DNA of 64,000 bases from Asterias amurensis (lineage: Eukaryota > Echinodermata > Asteroidea > Forcipulatida > Asteriidae), in NCBI RefSeq assembly GCF_032118995.1, contig NC_092649.1, positions 26,409,927 to 26,473,926 of the forward strand. Reading direction: 5' to 3'. The position numbers and the translations under genes were made by a program. The notes under the pieces are model-generated. The model saw only the letters and a list, made by a program, of their open reading frames with translations, was not told the DNA's origin and made no database searches. Position 1 is the stretch's first letter. Every line of letters starts with the position of its first letter. Positions 46,701-57,717 of the stretch are shown here, in pieces.

Positions 46701-49700
46701 GTTTCCACAGGTTTGTTATTTTTATGCATTGGGATACACCAAGTGAGAAAACTGGTCTTTAACAATAACCAAAGGTGGGAAGTGCATTTAAGTACTGAGC
46801 CTCAGACGGACCCTTACCTGTTTGCTCGAGTCTTGGCACATCTGTAGACTTTGTGTAAACAGGGCTTGGTCCACACCCGAATTGTCAATGGAGTTTACTG
46901 CAACCTCAATGTGTTCAAGATGCTGAAGGACACTTTCATTTCTTTCTAGGATCACCTTCAACTGCAGTTGAAATGTCTACGATTTCAGAAGAACAAGACA
47001 ACAAAATAATCAGCACGCTAAATCATTTCATTCACACTGTGAGCAATATAATGAAGTAAGCTTGGGTGACACCACGATATTATCGAATATCGCAACACTA
47101 ATTTGGAAACGATTTCGATATCGGACCGATTTGGTTTTAATCGGAATATCGATCTATCGCAATAAATCGCGATATCGACTAAGTATCGCAATATCGCAAT
47201 GTATTTCCTAGCTGGGACATCTTGCACCCCATAGGTTTGGAGTAAAACCAGAAGAATAGGTCATTAGAACACCTCTCTTATGCTATGATTGTCTCTTACT
47301 ACAACTTTCACTGGGAGTTTGAGACTGATGATGTCAAATTTAATTAAACGCGATTATATCGAATATCGCGATATATATTGTCAGCGATATATCGTTAATA
47401 AAATAAATCGATATCGCCCAAGCTTATAATGAAGCCCGACTGCTGTCTGTCAATGTCAATACCAACCTGCCCCAATCGATTCATTAGGACAAAGTTGTCA
47501 CGCCATGTCATGTCTGTAAAAAAGCAGCTGAGCAAATATCCTTTTTTATGCAACACCCCAAACAAGAAAGACAGTTCTCTAGGAACAAACTCTACCTGGC
47601 AAGTTGATACACACATGGTGATACCGCAAACCAAATGTATGCACATATATATGACTCTTCTGCATCTATTTCACGGTTGACTTATGTTCAAGAGTTCTTT
47701 TAAAATTAAAGTGCATTTAAAATTTGTTGTCATGAGTTGTCTTGAGGGCTGGGGAGTTGTTGGTATTTAGTGCGACCTAATCGTTTTCCACTAGCGGAAC
47801 GAACCTCATACCTACTTAGTTAGGACCACCAACAGACCTTATTAATATTATTTATAAAGTTATTGCAAACCGATTGTTTAAAGCCATTGGACCCTTTTGG
47901 TTCAGAAAAAAAATAAAAGTTCACAGATTTACAAATAACTTACAGGGTTTACAGAAGGCAATGGTGAAAGACTTCTCTTGAAATATTATTCCATGAAATG
48001 CTTTACTTTTTGAGAAAACAGCAAAACAATATAAATTCTCGTTAACGAGAATTACAGATTTATTTTAAACACATGTCATGACACGGCGAAACGCGCGGAA
48101 ACAAGGGTGGGTTTTCCCGTTGTTTTCTCCCGACTCCGATGACCGATTGAGCCTAAATTTTCACAGGTTTGTTATTTGATATAGAAGTTGTGATACACAA
48201 AGTGTGGGCCTTGGACAACACTGTTTACCGAAAGGGTGCAATGGCTTTAACGTAGCCAGTTTATTGCTCCATGATGTTGCTGAAGGGGGGGGGGGGGGTG
48301 GGTGGATGGTCAAAAAGCAACGAACTTGTGAAGGAAAAGGGGCCATCATACACAATGCCTTTCATTCCCGCATCCCCCACGCAGGGTCCAGGGAAAAGAA
48401 AGGCAGTCGAGTAAAAATGCCTTTCAGTAGCCTAGTTTCACTTTCATTTTCACTTCAGCCATCAGCCATGATTGAAGTTTTCAACAAAATCAGCCAGGTG
48501 GGCATTATCTTCCAATAAAAATTTTAAAAATGCAAATTAAGTTCATCTTCCCTACCGCCAGCCATGCGAGCCCGGCCCAGCCGAGCGGTGCAAGTTCAAA
48601 AATCAAAGGGTTTCCCTAACCCCCATCCCATGTTCGTTTACCACACAACTTAAAATTTAAAACCAAAAACTTCCAAACTAGGCCTACCCAATAATATTTT
48701 GTCATGATTGTAAAATTTACAGTAAATGTAACTAACTAGGCCTATATTATAACTATAAATAAGTAAAGTCAGTCAGTGAGGGACTAAGTACAGTCGTTTG
48801 ACCAGTTCTGGATCACTTCTTGAATTCACATGGTTTTTTGTTGCAATCTCTTTGATATCTTAAACAAAAAAGTTTATCAGTTTACCTAAACATGTCATAA
48901 AACTCACCAAGTATTCACTGACAAAAAAAGATTAGTTCTTATGAAGAGGCTTTGAGAAAAGTATCGTCACCTGTTTGACCAGTTCAGGATCAGTTGAATC
49001 TATTCTGAATCAGTAGAGTGCCCTTTATTGCAAACCCATACTCCCATTCATAAAACTGTCTCTCAAGGACACGACACATCAGAGGTGTGTTGGCATGGAC
49101 TTGGACTTCCTTTCTTTAGTGAATGTCATGCAAGTGTCTTCAATAGCAGCGCAAAAACCCAGCGACAAAACCACAAAACAACAGCAAAGGCAAATGAAAA
49201 AGTGAAGCGAACCTAAAAAGCATTATTGACCCCTCCAAGCTTAATTTTCTCACAAAATAAAAAATCTACAAGAATTTGTTGAAGTAATGTTTCTCAAAAT
49301 CAACTAAATAAACTTTCTACTGTAGTAGTATGATTTTACCAGACTTAGTAAGTTAGTGCGGCACCATTTGACGCAATGAGATGTTAAGTGATCCCGAACT
49401 GGTCAAGGGTAAGTTGCCCCCTCAAAGAAGATTTTGATAACTTTGTCTCCTCAAAGAAACAAGATGACTGCACAGTATTTACAGGAATGTTTTTTACACA
49501 TTCTTATCATTTTACATAAATATTTTTTGCCCCGGCACTCCAATTCTAAAGGTAAGAAGTTTTAACAGTGATTTTCAACCAACATTTTTCAACAAAAAAA
49601 TGACAAATTTTGCAGACAACCTTCAGGAAAACGGCCATAATTTATTTGCTGATGATGTTTGGCACCTTATTTTGGGTTTGTTGGTTTAATGGATGTTAAT

Positions 49701-50041
49701 CGTCACATTTATCAAAAGAAATTGGTAATAATGAGAAATGATATAATTATTTGGTTATTGCAAAGTTGAAGTGATCCCGAACTGGTCAATGATCCCGAAC
49801 TGGTCAAATGACTGTAGTTTAAGTAGTAAGTTGTTATATTAGTTGTTATTTATTACATTTACAAACATGAAAAAATACATTTTGAAAACAACACTCAGAT
49901 TCAGAATAATTCCGAAGAAGCACTGAAGAAAGTGAAAGTGAAACTTTATTTAAGAGTAAGACTAAGTAAAACTAAGAAAAAGAAAAGAAAAAAACGTACC
50001 TGCAGTCGTTTGTAAAGATCTTCCACATCACTGGTCGCCAT
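40777..50041 (-). CDS. Unrecognised coiled-coil protein (at least 366 aa, 3' end unresolved)
   Basis: Nine exons in consistent phase: 50041-50000, 46961-46818, 45964-45867, 45265-45039, 44594-44441, 43487-43337, 42499-42386, 41455-41387 and 40875-40777. The ATG is in a good context (GAAAATGGCG). The product starts MATSDVEDLYKRLQ and is mostly heptad-rich, charged helix (for example LQKDKAELEARLAEQL, ENKDLHSEVRRLRDENTTL). A Ser/Pro/Met-rich insert (about residues 223-272, KSTRELTPMSLQTRNSP) separates two coiled-coil blocks. There is no signal peptide or membrane segment. The last exon shown ends at a clean donor (CCAAG then GTAAAC), so more coding follows to the left. I do not recognise the family; a centrosomal, ciliary or cytoskeletal coiled-coil is possible but is only a guess. 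Confidence 0.85.
41129..41322. mobile_element. MITE with GGGCCCAATTTCA termini, diverged
   Basis: Ends TGGGCCCAATTTCATG / CATGAAATTGGGCCC-type, around CTGCTTAAGCACAA motifs. It lies between exons 9 and 8 of the coiled-coil gene. Confidence 0.6.
42004..42150. mobile_element. MITE with GATTTCACAAAGAGTTA termini
   Basis: Inverted ends around repeated CCTAACTTAGGACTAG motifs. Family members are at 430-613, 15895-16045 and 17915-18080. Confidence 0.7.
42549..42793. mobile_element. MITE with GGGTGCGTTCGTTTAGCTTC termini
   Basis: The inverted end reads GAAGCTAAACGAATGCACCC. The GC-rich interior contains GGGGCTCAC and CCCCCAGTGCCCTGCTTG. Relatives are at 16880-17130 and 12530-12695, the latter just outside the block A breakpoint. 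Confidence 0.7.
42914..43258. mobile_element. TIR element starting AGGGTTTGG, TTAA-flanked
   Basis: TTAAAGGGTTTGGTTAC at the left and GTACCCAGACCCTTTAA at the right, with a body containing AATGTAAATCTGTGGAC. A partial relative is at 38975-39085. It lies in the coiled-coil gene. Confidence 0.65.
43975..44353. mobile_element. TTAA-flanked family 1 element
   Basis: Between exons 6 and 5 of the coiled-coil gene, with full-length TTAA flanks. Confidence 0.8.
45334..45677. mobile_element. TTAA-flanked family 1 element
   Basis: Between exons 4 and 3 of the coiled-coil gene. TTAA flanks are present; the right terminus is degraded. Confidence 0.75.
46468..46787. mobile_element. Degenerate TTAA-flanked family 1 element
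   Basis: Between exons 3 and 2 of the coiled-coil gene. Body motifs (TTGGTAATGAG, GAGAAACGACTCCCTCTG) are kept while the termini are worn. Confidence 0.6.
47057..47426. mobile_element. hAT-like non-autonomous element, 370 bp, 8-bp TSD
   Basis: Ends TAAGCTTGGGTGACA / ATATCGCCCAAGCTTA between direct copies of TAATGAAG (47049-47056, 47427-47434). It lies in intron 1 of the coiled-coil gene. Confidence 0.85.
47879..48256. mobile_element. TIR element starting AAAGCCATTGGACCC
   Basis: Ends TTAAAGCCATTGGACCC / GGGTGCAATGGCTTTAA. It is the uninterrupted relative of the element split by a family 1 insertion at 6190-7025 and 24650-25360. An internal dyad reads TTCTCGTTAACGAGAA. Confidence 0.7.
48791..49814. 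mobile_element. Mariner/Tc1-like non-autonomous element, TA-flanked
   Basis: Ends CAGTCGTTTGACCAGTTC / GAACTGGTCAAATGACTG immediately inside TA dinucleotides. Sub-terminal copies of the GACCAGTTC...GATCAC motif occur near 48970, 49391 and 49771. There is no transposase frame. It lies in intron 1 of the coiled-coil gene. Confidence 0.75.
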
Positions 50042-50872
50042 TTTCACCAAAATAGTCTAGGCCCTATCCTAGCCCTACTCTCTAATTCATCTAGTCCATT
50101 GATTAAGGTAGAAATGTTATTGAATAATGCTATTGATTACAATGTTCTGTGAATGATATTTCTTGAATGACTGATCGATTGTGCGGCTGTGTGTTATCCC
50201 GAAACGATAAATAAATAAGGTCATGTGTTGTTAGGTCTAAAAAGTTCAAAGGTCACAACAGAATTAAATGCGCGGCTTGCCAGAGCTCGCCCTCTCGTGT
50301 TGGAAGTCTTCAAAGCAAAGTCTTCGGGTCTTATGCCGTGTAACCGGACCGGTGCTATTATTTCGAGATTAATATTAATAGTTTAAACACTGTTAATGTG
50401 TTTTTATGCTCTTGCTTTTGCTATTTTCTTGCTCTCTTATTTAAAAAAAACATTGGTCGAAAACAAGGGAACCGTTTTGTAGTTGGGCTTGGGCCCGCTT
50501 CATGGCCCGGGATTATTTGTTACTAGTACTCTTTGGTGCATTCTCACTATTTGTTGAGCATGATCACGAGGCAAAGTTTCATTAGATTTTTCCAAATTTA
50601 TTGCAATTAATTTCCTTGATTTCTACACGTAACTCCGTTGTCCTTTAAAAGTTCTTTTTCTCTAGTATACCATTTTCTGTCCTTTTTGTTTGTGCCGATG
50701 CGGGCCGAAATTGAAAACACAACATAATAAAACGTCTTATATTATATCATAATCCATTTCGAACGGGGATTTCACACTGATGAACACTTCGAACACGTGA
50801 GTCTGATCATCGAAACATTGGAGATTGCGTTTTGTATAAAGGTCTATCTACCGCCAAAAAAGACTTACACTC

Positions 50873-51062
50873 TCCCCTGGCTCTTTTTATAGTTCCCCTT
50901 CATCAAATTTTCATCAAAATGACCAAAAAATGGCATTGTACACTGACCAACGCATGAGTCAAAAGACTCTCCCCGTGCTTTTTTTATAGTTCCCCTTCAT
51001 CAAGTTTTCATCAAATGATCCAAAATGGCATTGTACACTGACCGACGCATGAGCCAACAAGA
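50873..51062. repeat. Imperfect tandem duplication, unit about 107 bp
   Basis: Two copies of a unit containing TATAGTTCCCCTTCATCAA and GGCATTGTACACTGACC, followed by an A run. It lies upstream of the coiled-coil gene. Confidence 0.7.
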
Positions 51063-51772
51063 CTACAGAAATCCCCCCCCCCAAAAAAAAAAAAAAAAAA
51101 AAAAAAAACGACAATAAAAAGTGACAAAATATCATGAGTGGAGTTCCAGGCTTAAAGGGGCAATGTCGTCACAGTCTGCTTTGAGGCATGGTGCGGGTGA
51201 ACAAACTTTCAACCCACGTGCTACAGGAACAAAATTGACTGCCTTTGCTCGTGCTATGGTTAAAACTCTGACTCCCTCGGTGATACCCGGACCCCAAGTT
51301 CCATTTTTCCCCCCGCGGCTGCGCCTCGGGAAAATAGAACGCTCTGGGTCACCTCAGGAGTCGTAGTTTAACCCATCTTAGCACTCAACCCAAAGCAGCC
51401 ATTGTGTACCGTCACATACAGCCATAGGTCTATAGCTATCATGAGACCTAATCACAGTGCAGGCCATCTTGTATTTCTCCCATCGTTATCAATGTTACCA
51501 AACCGAGGCTGGACGAACAAACTAGTCTGGTTCCAATTTGCAAAATGATTAATAGCATTCATTATTGTTATTCGACACGAGGAACATGATCACTGGAGGC
51601 AGTATTCAGAAGCCATTTAGCAGACTGAGATAAAAAGGGAGAGAGAAAGAGAGAGAGAGAGAGGGGCAGTATTGCGTGAGAACTATACACCGTGACGACT
51701 ATAACATAACGACTTGTCCACACGTGGGTATAGTATTCGATCAGCAGCAGACAGAAATAATTAATAGCTTAA

Positions 51773-52145
51773 AGGAACACGTTGCCTTGGATCGGTCGAG
51801 TTGGTCTTTGAAAAGCGTTTGTTATAATATGCATATGGGTAGACAGATGCTGTAAAAGTAGAATACAATGATCCACACAAACATGCCTCGAAATTGCACG
51901 GTTTTCCTTTTACCTCGTCGACTAACACGGTCGGCCATTTATGGGAGTCAAATTGTTGACTCCCATAAATGGCCGACCGTGTTAGTTCGCACAGTAAAAA
52001 GAAATCCACGCAATTTCGAGGCAAACTTGTGTGGATTGTTGTATTCTACTTTTAAATTATCTTTCTAACCATATGCATTTTATAACAAACGGTTACAAAC
52101 GCTTTTTTATAGACCAACTCGTCCGATCCAAGGCAACGTGTTCCT
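51773..52145. mobile_element. TTAA-flanked family 2 element
   Basis: Same termini and central dyad (GGGAGTCAAATTGTTGACTCCC) as 21652-22011, with TTAA on both sides. It lies between the coiled-coil gene and GCNT. Confidence 0.8.
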
Positions 52146-52633
52146 TTAAGCATAAGGATACCATAATCATTTACTCTGAACCATTGATAGATGTAAATAT
52201 CTTTCTTAAAAAGGACATAAAGAGCGAGGTGGCCAGGGTTTTAAAACTCGTTACCAAGTCCGTGAGGTTTTATGCTAATAACTATTTTGAGTAATTACCA
52301 ATAGTGTCCACTGCCTTTAATGGCCTGGGACATTGTAAGGATTACTCGTACGCTTTCTCATCCTTGTTGTCTTTAATATAACTAGACATTAGGTGTTTGT
52401 GAACAAACACAAAGATGTTCAGTGTCGTTTTAAATCGCTCCAGACCTTTAAAGGTGAGATTGACTTCGAGATAAAAGATACTTCATCACCTTTGACATGC
52501 CCCTTATTACCTATTATTATACAAACAAACATATTTTATTAATGATTTAATTTAACGTGAAATACTGAAAAGCTATTCACATAAGTGAGTGACAAGTCTC
52601 TTTTTAAACTACAAGTGTTCGTTGAAAGATGAC

Positions 52634-54055
52634 TCACGGCCGTTTCATGTGTTCGGTGGGGAACCTTGGCAAATGATTAGATTCAAGGGGACGAGTACTT
52701 CTGAAATCAAGCTGCTCTTCCAAACACTGAATCGTCACCGGATCAAAACTGTAGTGAAACTTATTGGCAAAGAGATTCGGTGCTGCACTGAGATATTGAA
52801 GGTAATCGATGCCAAAAATACATACAAGCCGGACTATGGTACCGTACAGACAGTCAGGTTTCGAGCCATTTTCCCACTTCACAAAGCGAAAGGCGTGTCC
52901 GGGCCGAGACGAACTTACCGGGAACCCTCCCGGTGCGCCTGGGGCACGGTGTAGGGTCGACCAGAAGTTTTCATCGGGACTATACGTGTCTTTTGACCAC
53001 TCAAGCAGGTCCAAAGCATGTCGGTCTTTCAGGGCATACTCAATGAACTGCCGCGTTCCTGCAAAGTAGGCGTTACCATTATACACAGTGAAGTTGTGGG
53101 GAGGGGGAGTTTTGCGGAACTTTGTCTGTGTCACTTTTCCGTTCTTGATGATATGGTGGAAGGACGTCCATCTTTTTTTGACGTAATTTGGGACTAGGCT
53201 CTTCACATCATTTGTGCCATTGTAAAATTGTAGCTGGCGGACAATTTCTAGATTAGTTTTGAGCGGGAAATCCTGTCCACAGAGATTGATGAGATAACGC
53301 CAATCGAAGCCCGCCGCCTGAGGGCCTATTAAGTCACTCATGCAGTTGAGATCTGCTCGTAGACGTGTAAACCCTGCGTACTGCACCTCTTCTAGTTTCG
53401 ACGCAATGAAAACATTAGGGAAGCAAGAAGCGATGCCGCGGATGGCACGATGAAAGTCATTCGGCGAGTTCAGATCCGGGTGGATGCAATAAATGTTCTG
53501 TGGTTGATAGATCGCACGGAGTAATCTCTCAACCTGGGCTGAAGTGGTGTGAGTGATGATAGTGTAGGCTATGGGGAACTTGGCCTCATCCGTGGACATG
53601 GGGTGAGTTGGGTATCTCGCGCCGGAGCGAAACGCTTTACAGTCCTGCGTCCATTGCCGGACTTCGACATCACTCGGGACCGGCAGCGACCCGTTGTTTC
53701 GGGCTCGCTCTCTCGCTAAAGACTCAGCCGTGTCTCTCACAGCAACACTGTCACCGGCAAATATAACAGGGCAGTTCACATCCCAGTGTCTGTGATAAGT
53801 AAACGAGTTCCGAGAACTGACATCATCGGTCGTGGAATGGTGTGATAATGACGCGGGAGATTCAGTTGAATTCACGGGCGGCGGTGGCGGCCTTTGTGGC
53901 ACGCGTCCGAACAATCTCACGCTTGGTGCTGGCTGTGTGTTGGACACAGTCAAGAGTTTCTGGCATAAACCAAGGATGATAATCATTGTAGCTACAAGAA
54001 AAGCAAGAACTTTTCGTCCGGTGTTGGTCTTAACGATTAAATCCATCTTAATCAT
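52634..54055 (-). CDS. GT14 beta-1,6-N-acetylglucosaminyltransferase (core 2/I-branching GCNT-like)
   Basis: Single-exon 473-aa type II Golgi membrane protein. A short cytosolic N-terminus is followed by a signal anchor (about residues 16-31, VLAFLVATMIIILGL), a Pro/Ser/Thr stem (41-85) and the catalytic domain. Family signatures are DVNCPVIFAGD (92-102), IAYTIITHTTSAQVERLLRA, NIYCIHPD (187-194), DWRYLINLCGQDFPLKTN (251-268), NGNAYFAGTRQFIEY and WSKDTYSPDENFW (353-365), whose Glu-362 matches the catalytic base of mouse C2GnT-L. Conserved cysteines include DCLYG and LVCIFG near the end. By family knowledge it adds GlcNAc in beta-1,6 linkage to O-glycan core 1 or related acceptors, without needing a metal ion. 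Intronless coding regions are usual for this family. The exact acceptor (core 2, core 4 or I-branch) cannot be told from sequence. Confidence 0.92.
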   Translation of the reverse strand: MIKMDLIVKTNTGRKVLAFLVATMIIILGLCQKLLTVSNTQPAPSVRLFGRVPQRPPPPPVNSTESPASLSHHSTTDDVSSRNSFTYHRHWDVNCPVIFAGDSVAVRDTAESLARERARNNGSLPVPSDVEVRQWTQDCKAFRSGARYPTHPMSTDEAKFPIAYTIITHTTSAQVERLLRAIYQPQNIYCIHPDLNSPNDFHRAIRGIASCFPNVFIASKLEEVQYAGFTRLRADLNCMSDLIGPQAAGFDWRYLINLCGQDFPLKTNLEIVRQLQFYNGTNDVKSLVPNYVKKRWTSFHHIIKNGKVTQTKFRKTPPPHNFTVYNGNAYFAGTRQFIEYALKDRHALDLLEWSKDTYSPDENFWSTLHRAPGAPGGFPVSSSRPGHAFRFVKWENGSKPDCLYGTIVRLVCIFGIDYLQYLSAAPNLFANKFHYSFDPVTIQCLEEQLDFRSTRPLESNHLPRFPTEHMKRP

Positions 54056-54904
54056 TATAGGTAACGGTCAGAAACCACCGTATATACCGCACATCGGACG
54101 TTGATAAACTTTCACGTCGGGCGGGCTTCTTCAATACACAGCTTTGCACACAGCTTGGCTTTGCATTTTATACGGGTATGTGCAGCCATTAGCCCTTTGA
54201 TGTATGGCGGACACTACATCAGAGGACACTGTTTGGATTGAGTGCATACAGACAAAATGAAACTTTACTATTATGCGTGCAATATGTCCACTAAACATAC
54301 AATGTTTTGTTGGCACAACTATGTGATGTAGCGAATGTTTATAATCAGAACGCCTTTAACAAGTATAATTTGCAGTTCGAACGCCGGGAAGAATTCCCGT
54401 GAATATAATTTGAACGACACTGAGTTTCGTTTGTTTCCTGCAAAAAAAAACATTTTGCTTTCTGTTTCTATTAAACCATTGTGTATGTAAACACGAACTT
54501 TTGTTGTGTAAATACAAAAAAAGAAAGACATCTGCTTGCCAGCTGCCAAAATAGTTACAGCTGATCAAGCGGAGATGAAGACGCAGGACACTGTTGACAC
54601 GATAGGCCTATGGGTTTATCTTTTGTAGTATACTTTATCAATGGAAAGTTTAACCAATCAATACACTGTCTTCGTTCACATTGTTGTAAACTGTGCCCGA
54701 ATTTGCTCATAATTATTTTCTGTTTAATACATGTTACAATTTGTGCATTGGGGATAAAGATGTAGATGTGGTTCCTCAGTACATGTAGATCCTGAACAGG
54801 CTTTGATGAGAACCCACATAGACTGATGGTATATGTAGATGTACTGAGTATTAATGGTTTATACCAATACACCGATGTGTTGGGTTCCTCTAAAGTACTT
54901 TCCA

Positions 54905-55016
54905 AGCTCTGTGAAAAAAAAAAAAATCATAGGCATATTACTCGGGTGGGAATCGAGCCCACGATCTTTGCAATTCTAGAGCAGTGTCTTTATACCAACC
55001 GACTAGACAGTATTTT
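54905..55016 (-). mobile_element. tRNA-derived SINE head
   Basis: On the minus strand, A-box-like TAGTCGGTTGG and B-box-like GGGCTCGATTCCC precede a T run. The close relative at 56795-56900 shows it is a repeat rather than a functional tRNA. Confidence 0.6.
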
Positions 55017-55025
55017 CTGCTTTAA

Positions 55026-55397
55026 AGGAACACGTTGCCTTGGATTTGTCGAGTTGGTCTTTGAAAAGCATTTGTAACCGTTTGTTATAAAATGCATAAA
55101 GATGTTTTAAAAGTAGAATACACTGATCCACACAAATTTGCCTCGAAATTGCGTGGTTTTCATTTTACTTTGCGAACTGACACGGTCGGCCATTTGGGAG
55201 TCAAAAATTTGACTCCCATAAATGGCCGACGGTGTTGTCGACGAGATAAAAAGAAAACCGTGCAATTTCGAGGCGTGTTTGTCTGGATCATTGTATTCTA
55301 CTTTTAAAACATCTTTCCAACCATATGCAATTTTATAACAAACGGTTACAAACGCTTTTCAAAGACCAACTCGACCGATCCAAGGCAACGTGTTCCT
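55026..55397. mobile_element. TTAA-flanked family 2 element
   Basis: Same termini and central dyad. It lies between GCNT and CNBP, directly beside a tRNA-derived SINE. Confidence 0.8.
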
Positions 55398-55872
55398 TTA
55401 AACAGCTTTGTGAAATTGTGCACCGGAAAGAAAACGTGATGGACTTGTGGACAAGTCATTTATTGTTTGTCGCGGTGATGCCCCTCACGCAACTATTCAC
55501 ATCTCGCTATAACGTTAGCTGCTGACAAGTCGTTAAAAATCAACTTTACTTCCGATCTTTACTCTGCAGCTTCACTTCTGGCTGCTGCCCCATAAAAGTG
55601 GTATGGCACTTTTTGACATCTGCTGTCTTAATTCAAAAAAGGAGGGCGGCGCCCCAGTTGGGCCAAACTCTGGACTCACTGTGTGCCAAAACCACATGCT
55701 TGACAAAACGGCACATTTCCCGTCCACTGCCCGGGATAGAAAATGTACCTTGATAACTGCATGTCTGACCCCGATGCCCCTTTAAATGTTTTAACAAAAA
55801 TTTACGTTTTCCCATTCGATTGGGTACATTTATAACGTTGTATAAGAAAAATGGCTCCGCACGACCGACACT

Positions 55873-56007
55873 AAGGCCGTGTCCGAAACGACGACTTCGG
55901 CTACAGCTACGTCTAGATCAGCGCGTCTACCAGTGTTGAAGAATAGGCAGACGCGCGCGATCTAGCCGTAGCTGTAGCCAAAGTCGCCATTTCGGACACG
56001 GCCTAAG
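55873..56007. mobile_element. Palindromic MITE (GGCCGTGTCCGAAA family)
   Basis: GGCCGTGTCCGAAACGAC / GCCATTTCGGACACGGCC inverted ends enclose TACAGCTACGTCTAGATC and its inverse. Relatives are at 11130-11231, 29332-29445 and, diverged, 31787-31905. Confidence 0.7.
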
Positions 56008-56794
56008 CCTTCTTTGAGGAACACACAGGCAATCCTCGTCATGCCCCTGGCTGGTTATTACGTCTTGGAGGCCCTTGAAACGTTCTAGTAGAAATGTGTG
56101 ACTCACTAAAAGGAGAAAACGCCTTGGTGCCCTTGCCCTTTCAAAAAAAAAAAAAAAACATCAGGCCTGCAACTGCAGTTGAACTAACGTCCAACAGACT
56201 ACAACATACTTTTTTGAGTTTCCAATGGTGGCGGTGCAGCCTCTTATGCGCACACGAGGAATTTAAAATAGTGAGTACACAGATCGAAATGCGCGCCCTC
56301 TCGCGTCAAATTAAGTGCCAATCCCTACAATACAAACAATTAATGAAACTGTAAGAGGGGAAACAAACAGTTTTCTTCTCACTATTTGAGTTTATTCTAA
56401 TAGAGACAAAAATTACAATTGTATTTTACCTACGTTGTCTTCACACATCACATACAAAATGACCACCAAACATTATTGATAAAAATGTATAATGACAAAC
56501 ATTAAATTAAAAGCTACAATCATAAACTTGCCATTTTTACTCTTTTGGGGTGTGATGTGGTTTTTGTAACTAATAAGCTTCTGCCCCACTTGATTGTATT
56601 AATCTGTAAATGGATTACACTAAGCATCATTGATCACCATATTTGATGAAACGTGCACACGAGCAAGGCTATCATTGGCTGAGAGTTTTGCGCAGTGCGT
56701 ACATGCGTGTACTTTTCTACTGTTTAATTTTTGTTTTACCCATACACATGTACACCGGTGTGTTTTAGCACTGTATACTCAGTACTTTCCCTGC

Positions 56795-56900
56795 TCTGGG
56801 AAAAAAAAATCACAGGCATATCACTCTGGTGGGATTCAAACCCAAAACCTTTGCAATTCTCACCAACTAGACCACTGAGATAGCGCAGTAGCTAGAGGCA
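56795..56900 (-). mobile_element. tRNA-derived SINE head
   Basis: Same family as 54905-55016 (GTCTAGTTGG, GGGTTTGAATCCC), again ending in a T run on the minus strand. Confidence 0.6.
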
Positions 56901-57422
56901 GTTCAAATTCTATAATTGTTGTGCATGTTAGTTACAATTCCACCTTCAAGATTTGGGATACACTGGCGATCCAACATTTGCCCAATTTGAATGGATCAAA
57001 GACCACTGGGAATAATTGCAAAGCAGTTTGTGTTTTCTAGCATTAAAACCAGGCAGGCTTGAATATTTAACTCTGCCACGATTGGTCACACTTGTATTAT
57101 AACTAATAGTATCACAATCATACCATGTTTAACATCATGATGTTAAAACTGTGTATCATTTTAATAGATGAATGTTCCAGTTCAATTAAAACTATCAAAT
57201 TTATGAGGAGAAAAAATCATTGATTATTTTATTCTTATTTGAATATTCCTAAATAGTCTCTCTAGAGAGACTCTCTGGGATAAATGACAATATTAAAATA
57301 CTTGTATTTTAGAAAGGTGCTATTATAATAACTATATTCATAGCTGTATATTTCAATACACTTCAAGGACAAAATCTAACACCGCTTGTGTAAAGCTGCA
57401 GCAAATACTTAAAGGAACACAC

Positions 57423-57717
57423 TGCCTTGGATCAGTCGAGTTGGTCTATAAAAAGCGTTTGTAACCGTTCAAATAAAATGCATACGTTTGGAAAGCTGTT
57501 TTAAAAGATGTTTTATGGGAGTCAAAAATTGACTCCCATAAATGGCCAACCGTGTTGGTCGACGAGGTTAAAGGAAAACCGTGCAATTTCGAGGCATCTT
57601 TGAATGGATCATTATATTCTACTTTTACAACATCTTTCTACCCATAGGCATTTTATAACAAACAGCTACAAACACTTTTCAAAGAACAACTCGACCGATC
57701 CAAGGCAACGTGTTCCT
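57423..57717. mobile_element. TTAA-flanked family 2 element, internally shortened
   Basis: Same termini, but about 75 bp shorter than the others with one arm reduced. Confidence 0.75.

Larger units (their letters stand above)
50042..52633. other. Intergenic: coiled-coil gene 5' flank to GCNT 3' end
   Basis: Holds a moderately CpG-containing flank next to the ATG at 50041, the tandem duplication at 50873, an A run near 51082, a GA repeat near 51644, a diverged MITE (51450-51600) and a family 2 element. No exon is supported. Confidence 0.6.

Noticed and set aside
52589-53069. Plus-strand frames over the glycosyltransferase
   Set aside because: Antisense shadows of the GCNT-like coding region; no domain recognised.
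54905-55016. Functional tRNA gene
   Set aside because: The A- and B-boxes are degenerate, the acceptor stem does not pair, and a relative lies at 56795; a SINE head fits better.
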